From DASUFZ01 sp035541475 (lineage in GTDB: Bacteria > Myxococcota_A > UBA9160 > SMWR01): a stretch of 23,628 nucleotides of DNA. Within the stretch, counting starts at the first letter, position 1. Every line of letters starts with the position of its first letter. The translations under genes and the position numbers were made by a program. The stretch covers positions 1 through 23,628 of the forward strand of contig DATKND010000159.1 of assembly GCA_035541475.1 (NCBI GenBank), in the 5' to 3' direction. The notes under the pieces are model-generated. The model was given only the letters and a program-made list of their open reading frames with translations. It was not told where the DNA came from and searched no databases. Below are positions 12,996 through 20,138 of the stretch, piece after piece.

Positions 12996-14776
12996 GAGGC
13001 GGTGTCTTCCGCAGCGTCCTGGCGTGCGCCGCACTGCGAGCAGAAGCGATCGGTCGCTCGCAGCGCGGTGCCGCAGCTCGTGCAGAAGTTGCGCGCCGGC
13101 CGCAGCGGTGCGGGCTCGCTCTTCGGCGCGCGCTCGCGCGCGAGCAGCTCGACCGCGCGCGCGCGCAGCGCGGCGCGCATCTGTGCGTGGTCCTCGGGTG
13201 AGAGCTTCTCCGTCTCGAGGTCCTCGTCGAGCGCGTCGATCGCGCGATAGAGCGACTCGCGCTCGAAGCTCTCGACGGTCTCCGGCGCGGTCGCGCTCCG
13301 AGTCGTGCCGCCGCGGAGCGGCGCGAGCAGGAAGGCGCCCGCGCCGAGCGCCCCGAGCACGACGACGCGGAGCGCGAGCGCGCGCGCCGGCGCGCGGCGC
13401 GCGGGCAGCGGCTCGAGCGAGAGCGTCACGTCCTCCTGCGGCTCGACGGCGAAGGCCTCGAGCTCGAGGTACACGCGGTCTTCCGTGACGACCGGGCGCT
13501 TGCGGTGCATGCGCGGGCTCTCCACGCGAAGCCCCGTGTCGGCGACGAAGACCTGGAGCAGCGGCACCTCGCTGCCGAAGCGGCGCGTGAGACTCGTGGC
13601 GCCGCCGCCCGAGGCGAGGCGATAGCGGAGCGCGAGCGGCGTCTCACCCGGCGGGATCGGACCGGCGAGCGCAAGCGCGCCCGACGGATCGCGCGAGAGC
13701 CCCATGCCGAGGGCGCCCGTCGAGAACCGCAGCTCCTGCGCACCCTGCGGCAGCGGGACGCAGAGCAGCGGCCCGCCCTCCGACACCAGAGCCTGATCGC
13801 CGTCGACCTTCAAGGTCCACTGCTCGCTCACGTCGAGCGCGACGTCGTCGAGCTCGAGCCAGAGGCGCGCCTCGTCGATCCGCGGACGCGGCCCGTCGGA
13901 CGGCGCGGGCAGCTCGATCGTCGCGTCGAGCGCGCCGCCCGGCGCGATGCGCGAGCCGGCGTATACGGCGTGGCGACCGATCGGCAAGGTGCGCTCGCCC
14001 TCCGCGGCGATCCCGTCGCCGCGGACCTTCGAGCCCGGCGGCGCGAGCAGCTGGACGGAGCGCGCGCCGTCCGGGAATCCGATCCGGAGCGAGACGGGAT
14101 CGTCCTGCGCGAGCCCGAAGGCCCACTCGATCTCGTGATGGCCCGGATGCAGCGGTCCCCAGAAGCGCACGCTCCGGCCGTTCTGGTCGAGCGACTCGGC
14201 ACCCGCCGTCTCGACCGCCTCGAAGCCCTCCGCACCCTCGGGCAGCTCGACCTGGAGGAGCGGCTTCGCGCTCGCGCGCCGCTCGGGCGGGACGTAGAGC
14301 ACGCGGCTCGAGGGATTGTCCAGCGTCTGGCTCTGCTGGACGCGCACGTGTGTGCAGCCGCGCTCGACCCGCAGCCGCACGTCGCCGCGCATGAGCGACG
14401 AGAGGTCCTGCGTCGGCTCCGAGATCGCAACTTCGACGCGGTGCTCGCGCTCACCCGCGGCGAAGGTCGCGCGCGCGCCGTAGGGCACGCCGCCGACGCG
14501 CGTGCCGACGAGGTACACGATGCCCGGATCGGCGGCGATCTTCTCGAAGGCGAACTCGCCCTTCGCGTCGCTGCGCGTGCTGCGGAGCCCGGCCTCGCCC
14601 TTGGCTGTGAGGCTGTAGAGGATGACGAGCGCGTCGCCGACCTGCGCGTCGCCCTGCGCGACGAGACGTCCCCGCAAGGTCGCGTCGCCCGGCGGGACGT
14701 CGGGCGTTTCCTCCGCGCGCGCCGAGGCGAGCGCGAGTGCCGCGACCGCCGCGGCGAGGCCGAGCGCGCGGATCAT
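12992..14776 (-). CDS. Unrecognised exported/membrane protein with C-terminal zinc ribbon, inside the ccm operon
   Basis: 594 residues. Residues 1-21 are a signal peptide (ending ASARA). About 25-115 resembles a carboxypeptidase-regulatory-like beta sandwich (ATLRGRLVAQGDAQVGDALV, then GEFAFEKIAADPG). A long beta-rich exported region without paired cysteines follows, to about 465. One membrane helix lies at about 466-487. The cytosolic tail has a charged helical segment SLYRAIDALDEDLETEKLSP, recalling CcmI-type 'L..D...GKLS..DY' helices, and ends in a double C-x2-C zinc ribbon (FCTSCG ... FCSQCG, 563-594). It starts at ATG 14776, overlapping the ccmF stop (ATGA), and its stop overlaps ccmA (GTGA). 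Position and coupling imply a role in cytochrome c maturation; the exact function is unknown. Possible substitute for CcmH/CcmI. Confidence 0.85.
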   Translation of the reverse strand: MIRALGLAAAVAALALASARAEETPDVPPGDATLRGRLVAQGDAQVGDALVILYSLTAKGEAGLRSTRSDAKGEFAFEKIAADPGIVYLVGTRVGGVPYGARATFAAGEREHRVEVAISEPTQDLSSLMRGDVRLRVERGCTHVRVQQSQTLDNPSSRVLYVPPERRASAKPLLQVELPEGAEGFEAVETAGAESLDQNGRSVRFWGPLHPGHHEIEWAFGLAQDDPVSLRIGFPDGARSVQLLAPPGSKVRGDGIAAEGERTLPIGRHAVYAGSRIAPGGALDATIELPAPSDGPRPRIDEARLWLELDDVALDVSEQWTLKVDGDQALVSEGGPLLCVPLPQGAQELRFSTGALGMGLSRDPSGALALAGPIPPGETPLALRYRLASGGGATSLTRRFGSEVPLLQVFVADTGLRVESPRMHRKRPVVTEDRVYLELEAFAVEPQEDVTLSLEPLPARRAPARALALRVVVLGALGAGAFLLAPLRGGTTRSATAPETVESFERESLYRAIDALDEDLETEKLSPEDHAQMRAALRARAVELLARERAPKSEPAPLRPARNFCTSCGTALRATDRFCSQCGARQDAAEDTAS

Positions 14777-16734
14777 GCGCGGCGCGCCGGCGAGCGGGTC
14801 GGGTGCGGCCACATCACGAGCAAGGTGCCGAACACGAAGACGGCGCCGCCGATCCAGATCCAGTTGACCAGCGGGTTGCGGTAGATCTTGAAGGTGGCGG
14901 AGCCGTCCTTCTCGATCGCCGTCAGGACCACGTAGACGTCTTCCTGCAAGGTCGAGTAGACGGACGGAATCGAGGCGGGCTGCTGCTCGAGCCAATACAT
15001 GCGCTTCTCGGGCGTCATGACGGCCAGCGGCTGGTCGTCGCGGTAGAGCGCGAGCCGCGCGACCGCGCCGCCGTAGTGCTGCGCCGGCAGCGCATTGGCG
15101 GTCAGATAGTCGAAGCGCAGGTTGTGCATGCGGATCTCGGCGCCGGGCTTCACGTTCTCGAGCCGTTCCTCGTTCAGCACCGAGCCCGTCGCGCCCATCA
15201 GCACGAGCACCGCGCCGAGGTGCACGATGTAGCCGCCGTAGCGCTGCTGGCTCTTGCGCCACAAGGCGAAGAGGGCCTGCAGCGGAGTCTCGCCGTGCCG
15301 GACGCGCGAGCGGATCGCGCGCACGTACTCCTGCACGATCGTGGCCGTGACGAAGCCACCGAGGCTCCAGGCCCCGAGCGCGTAGGGTGTGAGCTGCGAG
15401 CGGACCAGCGCGACGACCCCCGCGGCCGTCGCCAAGGTCGCGACGGCGGGCCAGCGGAACTGACGGCGCAGGCTCGCGGCCGTCGCGCGCCGCCAGGCGA
15501 TCAGCGGACCGACACCGGTCAGCAGCAGCAGCACCAGGGCGAGCGGTCCGGCGAGCATCTGGAAGTACTTCGGTCCGAGCACCGTGCGCTCGCCGATCGA
15601 TTCCGAGAACACCGGAAAGAGCGTCCCCGTGAAGACGACCATCAGGATCGCGATGAAGACCCAGTTGTTCAGCAGGAAGCCCGCCTCGCGCGACACGACC
15701 GACTCGAGCCGCTGCGGGCTCCGCAGCCCGCGCCGGCGCGCGAGCAGCGCGGTCAGGAACGCGATCGCGGTGAAGGCCACGTAGCCGAGGAACACCGACG
15801 TGAAGATCGGCGTCTGCGCGAAGGCGTGCACCGACTGCACGATGCCGCTGCGGGTCAGGAACGTGCCGAAGAGGCAGAGTGTGTAGGTGAGCCCGATCAG
15901 CAGCAGGTTCCAGGTCTTCAGCATGTCCCGCTTCTCCTGGATCATCACCGAGTGGAGATAGGCGGTCGCCGGGAGCCAGGGCATGAAGGAGGCGTTCTCG
16001 ACGGGATCCCAGGCCCAGTAGCCGCCCCAGCCGAGCACCTCGTAGGCCCAGCGGCCGCCGAGCATGATGCCGATGGAGAGGAAGAGCCACGGGAAGAGCG
16101 TCCAGCGGCGCGTAGTCTGGAACCAGGTGCTGCCGAGCTGGCCCGAGATCAGCGCCGCGAAGGCGAATGCGAAGGGCACCGCGAAGCCGACCAGCCCGGT
16201 GTAGAGCATCAGCGGATGGATCATCATCACGGGGTGCTGGAGCAACGGGTTCAGTCCGGCACCGTCGGACATCGCGCGCTCGGGCGGAAACGTCTCGAAC
16301 GGATCCGTCACGAAGGTCAGCAGTACCAGGAAGAAGAGCGCGTTCGCGAGCAGCACCGCGACGACCCACGCCATCAACCCGCGATTCTTTTCGCGGTTCG
16401 CGAGCACGCAGGCAGACGAGTACATGCAGAGGATGAAGAGCCAGAGCAGCAGCGATCCCGCCTGACCGCCCCACAGCGCCGCGAGCCGGTAGGGCGTCGC
16501 CATGCTGAGCGCCGAGTGCGCGGCCACGTAGCTCAAGCGGAAGTCGCCGGTCGCGAAGGCGGTGAAGAGCGTCGCGATCGCGATCGCGACGGACACGGCG
16601 ACGACGAGCACGCTGCGCTCGGCGACGCGCGTCCAGTCGGGGCGGCGCGAGAGCCCCGCGTGGATCGCGACGCCGAATCCGGCGATCGCGATCAGCAGGG
16701 CGAAGCGGATGCAGGCGGCGCCGAGCTCGGCCAT
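14773..16734 (-). CDS. ccmF: Cytochrome c haem lyase subunit CcmF
   Basis: 653 residues, typical CcmF length. This multi-spanning inner-membrane protein takes haem from CcmE and helps join it to apocytochrome c outside the membrane. The tryptophan-rich WWD motif is at 229-247 (WAYEVLGWGGYWAWDPVEN), followed by the conserved SFMPWL. His173 in MMIHPLMLYTG, His261 and the His in YGGYIVHLG match the conserved haem-ligand and membrane histidines of the family. A periplasmic domain lies near 530-620, before a last helix (WIWIGGAVFVFGTLLVMW). Start: ATG at 16734, with GAGAGGG five bases upstream; the gene follows ccmE by 27 bp. The stop overlaps the next gene (ATGA). Confidence 0.97.
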   Translation of the reverse strand: MAELGAACIRFALLIAIAGFGVAIHAGLSRRPDWTRVAERSVLVVAVSVAIAIATLFTAFATGDFRLSYVAAHSALSMATPYRLAALWGGQAGSLLLWLFILCMYSSACVLANREKNRGLMAWVVAVLLANALFFLVLLTFVTDPFETFPPERAMSDGAGLNPLLQHPVMMIHPLMLYTGLVGFAVPFAFAFAALISGQLGSTWFQTTRRWTLFPWLFLSIGIMLGGRWAYEVLGWGGYWAWDPVENASFMPWLPATAYLHSVMIQEKRDMLKTWNLLLIGLTYTLCLFGTFLTRSGIVQSVHAFAQTPIFTSVFLGYVAFTAIAFLTALLARRRGLRSPQRLESVVSREAGFLLNNWVFIAILMVVFTGTLFPVFSESIGERTVLGPKYFQMLAGPLALVLLLLTGVGPLIAWRRATAASLRRQFRWPAVATLATAAGVVALVRSQLTPYALGAWSLGGFVTATIVQEYVRAIRSRVRHGETPLQALFALWRKSQQRYGGYIVHLGAVLVLMGATGSVLNEERLENVKPGAEIRMHNLRFDYLTANALPAQHYGGAVARLALYRDDQPLAVMTPEKRMYWLEQQPASIPSVYSTLQEDVYVVLTAIEKDGSATFKIYRNPLVNWIWIGGAVFVFGTLLVMWPHPTRSPARRA

Positions 16735-16761
16735 GGAACCCTCTCGGGTCGGGGCGCGGCG

Positions 16762-17223
16762 CTAGCCGCGCGCGCCGCCGTCGGCGGTCGCCGGCCCCTG
16801 GCCCTCGAACTTGGAGGGGCACTTGGCCAGCAGCTTGTCGGCCACGAAGGCCGGCGGCGAGCCGCCGCGCAGCCGACCCTCGAGCACCACCTCGGCCCCG
16901 TCCTTGAAGAGATCGGGAGTCTCGAGGCTCGCGAAGATCACAGGCATTGCCGGACCCGCGTCCGCGCTCGCCTTGTGGGGCGGCGCGTTCTGCACGGTGA
17001 AGCGGACCTCGCGCGCGGCGACGTCGCGCTCGATCGAGCCGAGCGACACATAACCGTGGACGCGCACCGGCTTGCCGGTTTCGGTCTGCTGCGCGGCCTG
17101 GAACTCAGCGAGCGACTTGTAGTAGGAGAACGAGGCGCCGGTCTCGAGATTCGCGAGCGCGTACCAGGCGAGCAGGAGTGCCACGATCGTGGCGCCGCCG
17201 GCGACCTGGACCCCCTTCGACAT
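16762..17223 (-). CDS. ccmE: Cytochrome c maturation haem chaperone CcmE, cysteine variant
   Basis: 153 residues. A single N-terminal membrane helix (about 6-24) anchors an OB-fold domain outside the membrane. Matching motifs are ASFSYYKSLAEF, VRVHGYVSLGSIERD, FTVQNA, DLFKDGAEVVLEGRL and FVADKLLAKC. CcmE normally binds haem covalently through a histidine in an HxxxY motif just after 'LAK'. Here that place reads CPSKF: Cys135 (codon 16819-16821) and Phe139. Cysteine at this site is known from archaeal and Desulfovibrio-type CcmE, where the motif is CxxxY. The start ATG at 17223 is set by the membrane helix; an open frame continues to 17259 but a promoter-like pair sits there. No Shine-Dalgarno. 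First gene of the operon. Confidence 0.95.
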   Translation of the reverse strand: MSKGVQVAGGATIVALLLAWYALANLETGASFSYYKSLAEFQAAQQTETGKPVRVHGYVSLGSIERDVAAREVRFTVQNAPPHKASADAGPAMPVIFASLETPDLFKDGAEVVLEGRLRGGSPPAFVADKLLAKCPSKFEGQGPATADGGARG

Positions 17224-17230
17224 GGCGCGC

Positions 17231-17259
17231 AGGGTATCGGACGCGATTTTTCCGGTCAA
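17231..17259 (-). promoter_or_regulatory. Probable ccm operon promoter, leaderless type
   Basis: On the minus strand TTGACC (17254-17259), a 17-bp spacer, then TACCCT (17231-17236); the ccmE ATG follows after 7 bases at 17223. Transcription would therefore start at or next to the A of the start codon. There is no ribosome site. Confidence 0.55.
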
Positions 17260-17313
17260 AGAGAGCGTGTGCTGAAAATCGCAGAAAACCGGGGACTTGC
17301 GTCGTCGGACGCC

Positions 17314-17342
17314 TTGACGTTGCCGGACGTCGTGGCTACCCG
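17314..17342 (+). promoter_or_regulatory. Probable aminotransferase promoter, leaderless type
   Basis: TTGACG (17314-17319), a 17-bp spacer, then TACCCG (17337-17342); the ATG follows after 6 bases at 17349. It mirrors the geometry of the divergent ccmE promoter in the same 125-bp gap. No ribosome site is visible before the ATG. Confidence 0.5.
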
Positions 17343-17348
17343 CCCGGC

Positions 17349-18500
17349 ATGAGCGGCTTCGCGTCGCGCGTCGACGACACCCGGCCCTTCCTCGCGATGG
17401 AGGTGATGGAGCGCGCCTACGCGCTCGAGCAGGCGGGCGCGCGCGTGCTCCACCTCGAGGTCGGCGAGCCCGACTTCCCGCCGCCGCCGGCCGCGGTCGA
17501 GGCGTGCGCGCGCGCGCTGCGCGAAGGCGAGACCCGCTACACGGACAGCCGCGGGCTCGCCGAGCTGCGCGAGGCGATCGCGCGCGACTGCCTGCGTCGC
17601 TTCGGCGCGCGCGTCGACCCGGAGCGCGTGCTCGTCACCAGCGGCACGTCGCCGGCCATGCTGCTCGTCTTCCAGCTGCTCGTCGAGCCGGGCGGCGAGG
17701 TCGTGATCGGAACGCCGCACTATCCCTGCTACCCGAACTTCGTGCGCGTGTGCGGCGGCACGCCGGTCTTCGTGCCGACCGATCCCGCAGAGGACTACGC
17801 GCTCGACCCGGACGCCATGCGCCGCGCGCTGACGCCGCGCACGCGCGCGATCGTCGTGTCGTCCCCCGCGAATCCGACCGGCGCGATCCAGTCGGCAGAG
17901 ACCTTGCGCGCCCTCGCCGCGCTCGGTCCGCCGCTCGTGTCCGACGAGATCTACGACGGCCTCGTCTACGACGGCGCGCGCGTCTCGTCGGCGCTGGAGC
18001 AGGGCGCCGACGCCTACGTCCTCGACGGCTTCTCGAAGCGCTACGCGATGACCGGCTTCCGGCTCGGCTGGCTCGTCGCGCCGCCGCGCGCGGTGCGTCC
18101 GCTCCGCACGCTCCAGCAGAACCTCTTCATCTCCGCCAACCGCTTCGTGCAGCACGCGGGCATCGCCGCCCTCGAGCACGGCGAGGCGACCGTCGCTTCG
18201 ATGCGCGCGGCCTACGCGCGCCGGCGCGACCTGCTGCTCGAGGGCTTGCTAGGTCTCGGCTTCCGCGTCCCGCGCGTGCCGCGCGGCGCCTTCTACCTCT
18301 TCGCCGACGCGCGCGAGTTCGGCGCCGACTCGAAGCGACTCGCCTTCGAGCTGCTCGAGCGCGCGCATGTCGGCTGCGCCCCCGGCATCGACTTCGGCGA
18401 GGCCGGCGAGGGCTGGCTGCGCTTCTGCTATGCGGCGTCCGAGGCGACGATCCGCGAAGCAGTCTTGCGCCTCGAGAAGGCGTTGCCGTCCTTGCGTTGA
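17349..18500 (+). CDS. Class I/II PLP-dependent aminotransferase
   Basis: 383 residues, fold-type I aminotransferase of the aspartate aminotransferase-like group. The PLP lysine is Lys230 in LDGFSKRYAMTGFRLGW. Asn175 in SSPANPTG, Asp199 and Tyr202 in SDEIYDGLVY, and Arg238 complete the cofactor site. The arginine in GWLRFCYA near the end would bind the substrate carboxylate. The opening LEVGEPDFPPP is also standard. The amino-acid substrate is not predictable. Start: ATG at 17349, because the family homology begins here and a promoter sits directly in front; the open frame extends back into the intergenic region. Its TGA overlaps the ATG of engB (TGATG), so the two are coupled. Confidence 0.93.
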   Translation: MSGFASRVDDTRPFLAMEVMERAYALEQAGARVLHLEVGEPDFPPPPAAVEACARALREGETRYTDSRGLAELREAIARDCLRRFGARVDPERVLVTSGTSPAMLLVFQLLVEPGGEVVIGTPHYPCYPNFVRVCGGTPVFVPTDPAEDYALDPDAMRRALTPRTRAIVVSSPANPTGAIQSAETLRALAALGPPLVSDEIYDGLVYDGARVSSALEQGADAYVLDGFSKRYAMTGFRLGWLVAPPRAVRPLRTLQQNLFISANRFVQHAGIAALEHGEATVASMRAAYARRRDLLLEGLLGLGFRVPRVPRGAFYLFADAREFGADSKRLAFELLERAHVGCAPGIDFGEAGEGWLRFCYAASEATIREAVLRLEKALPSLR

Positions 18501-19099
18501 TGTCGTCGCGTGCACCTCGCATCCTGCGCGCCGAGTGGAGCGCCGCGGCGTCGGCGCCGGCGGAGTTCCCGCCCGCGCGCGAGCCCGAGGTCGCGATGCT
18601 CGGCCGCTCGAACGTCGGCAAGTCGAGCCTGCTGAACCGCCTGGTCAACCGCCGCAACCTCGCGCGCACGAGTGCGACGCCCGGCAAGACGCGCCTGCTC
18701 CACTGGTACTCGGTCGCGCGCGGCGCCCGCGCGCTCGCGCTGGTCGATCTCCCCGGCTACGGCTACGCGCGCGTGTCGCGCAACGAGCGCGCGGCCTGGC
18801 AGCGGCTCGTCGAGTCGTATCTCGACGCGCGCCGCGCGAGCCTCGCGCTGCTGCTCCAGGATCTGCGCCGCGACTGGTCCGAGGACGAGTCGCTGCTCCT
18901 CGCGTGGCTCGCGCAGCGCGATCTCCCCGCGCTCGTGGTGCTGACGAAGTGCGACAAGGAGAAGCCGCAGCGCGCCGCCGCGCGCGAGCGCGAGCTGCGC
19001 GCCGCGATCGGGCTGCCGAAGGAGCGCGTCGTCGCGACGTCGGCGAAGACGGGCCGCGGGATCGACGAGCTGTGGAAGGCGATCGAGGCGGAGCTCTGA
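18500..19099 (+). CDS. engB: Ribosome-assembly GTPase EngB (YihA/YsxC)
   Basis: 199 residues, the normal length. It is a GTPase needed for late assembly of the 50S ribosomal subunit. G1 is GRSNVGKSS (35-43), G2 lies in TSATPGKT (57-64), G3 is DLPGYGYA (83-90), G4 is TKCD (149-152) and G5 is SAKTG near the end. The GYGYA after G3 and the NLARTSATPGKT segment are specific to this subfamily. The ATG at 18500 shares its A with the upstream TGA. It is convergent with the dehydrogenase gene, with 5 bp between the two stops. Confidence 0.96.
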   Translation: MSSRAPRILRAEWSAAASAPAEFPPAREPEVAMLGRSNVGKSSLLNRLVNRRNLARTSATPGKTRLLHWYSVARGARALALVDLPGYGYARVSRNERAAWQRLVESYLDARRASLALLLQDLRRDWSEDESLLLAWLAQRDLPALVVLTKCDKEKPQRAAARERELRAAIGLPKERVVATSAKTGRGIDELWKAIEAEL

Positions 19100-19104
19100 A
19101 GCCA

Positions 19105-20130
19105 CTACGACGCCGTCCCTGCGGCTCCCATCACCACCATCACCTTCCCGCACTCCTTCGAGCCGGCGAGCGTGGCGAGCGCGTCGGCGAAGCGGGCGAG
19201 CGGGTAGCGGTGCGTGACGAGGCTCGAGAGATCGCGTCGGGCGAGCAGGTCGATCGCGTCCTCGAAGCGCGCCGGGTACTCCATCGAGCCGCGGATCGTG
19301 AACTGCTTCATCAGCACGAGCAGGTAGTTCGTGGGGATCGGCGCGTAGTGGAGCGCCACGATGGATAGGCGGCCGCCGACACGGCCGCGGTTCAGCACGT
19401 CCGGGATCACGCGGCTCGCGCCGGACGCCTCGATGAAGGCGTTCGTTGCCGGCGTGCGGCCCGACATGAACGGCGCCGTGCCGTGCAGGCACGCGAGCTC
19501 CTCCCACACGTCGACCGCGGTCGGATCGAGCGCCGCCTGCGCGCCGAGACCGAGGGCGAGGTCGCGCCGCGTCGCGCAGAGATCGATGGCGACGACGCGG
19601 TCGATGCCGCGGTCGACGAGCGTAGCGACCGCGGCGAGCCCGATCGGCCCGCAGCCGAAGACGGCGACGGATTCGCCCGCCGCGACCTCGGCCTGCTCGA
19701 CGGCGCGCATGCCGACGGCAAGCGGCTCCGCGAGCGCCGCTACCTCGAGGTCGACCGCATCCGGAACACGGAAGAGGCGCCCCGCGCGGGCCGCCTCGCG
19801 CACGAGGAGGAGCGGCGTGAGACCGCCCTCGGCTCCGCCGTTGCCGATGCGGCCGATCTCGTCGTCGCCCGGGTGCACGACCACGCGATCTCCGACCGCG
19901 ACGCCTCGGATCTCGCGACCGATCCAGTCCACGACGCCCGCCATCTCGTGGCCGAGACACATCGGTGTGCCGTTCGGTCCGGCGAGCCCCCCGAGCCGGA
20001 TGTAGGAGAGATCGCTGCCGCAGATGCCGCAGGCCGCGACGCGCACGACGGCGTCGCGCGGTCCCGGCTCGGGCTCGCGCACGTCGTCGACGCGGACGTC
20101 GCCCGGCCCGTGCACGCGAACCTGGAGCAT
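19105..20130 (-). CDS. Zinc-type medium-chain alcohol/polyol dehydrogenase, lacking the structural zinc site
   Basis: 341 residues. Medium-chain dehydrogenase fold. Catalytic zinc ligands fit Cys37 (CGICGSD), His61-Glu62 (GHEMAGVV) and Glu135 (AEPLAVG). The Rossmann loop is GCGPIGL (159-165), followed by an acidic residue in AIDLC, which favours NAD. The lobe that usually holds the structural zinc through four cysteines (about 88-110) reads HPGDDEIGRIGNGGAEGG and has none. The substrate is unknown; sorbitol- or threonine-dehydrogenase-like sugar/polyol oxidation fits the general class. Start: ATG at 20130, with AGGAGG (20135-20140) overlapping the cofE stop. It is the last gene of the F420 operon; whether it has any functional link to F420 is open, since this family uses NAD(P). 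Confidence 0.9.
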   Translation of the reverse strand: MLQVRVHGPGDVRVDDVREPEPGPRDAVVRVAACGICGSDLSYIRLGGLAGPNGTPMCLGHEMAGVVDWIGREIRGVAVGDRVVVHPGDDEIGRIGNGGAEGGLTPLLLVREAARAGRLFRVPDAVDLEVAALAEPLAVGMRAVEQAEVAAGESVAVFGCGPIGLAAVATLVDRGIDRVVAIDLCATRRDLALGLGAQAALDPTAVDVWEELACLHGTAPFMSGRTPATNAFIEASGASRVIPDVLNRGRVGGRLSIVALHYAPIPTNYLLVLMKQFTIRGSMEYPARFEDAIDLLARRDLSSLVTHRYPLARFADALATLAGSKECGKVMVVMGAAGTAS

Positions 20131-20138
20131 CGGGCCTC

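Noticed and set aside
14777..16822. Extension of the 594-residue protein's frame upstream to 16822, giving 1276 codons
   Set aside because: The extra part is the ccmF sequence read in another frame. A signal peptide begins at the ATG at 14776, which also overlaps the ccmF stop.
14737..17352. 871-codon open frame on the plus strand
   Set aside because: Antisense to ccmF and ccmE; the product is an Arg/Glu/His-rich shadow with no fold-like pattern.
19129..19143. Run reading His-His-His-His-His on the plus strand, resembling a vector tag
   Set aside because: It is the complement of the VMVVM codons at the end of the dehydrogenase; the flanking sequence is ordinary genome.
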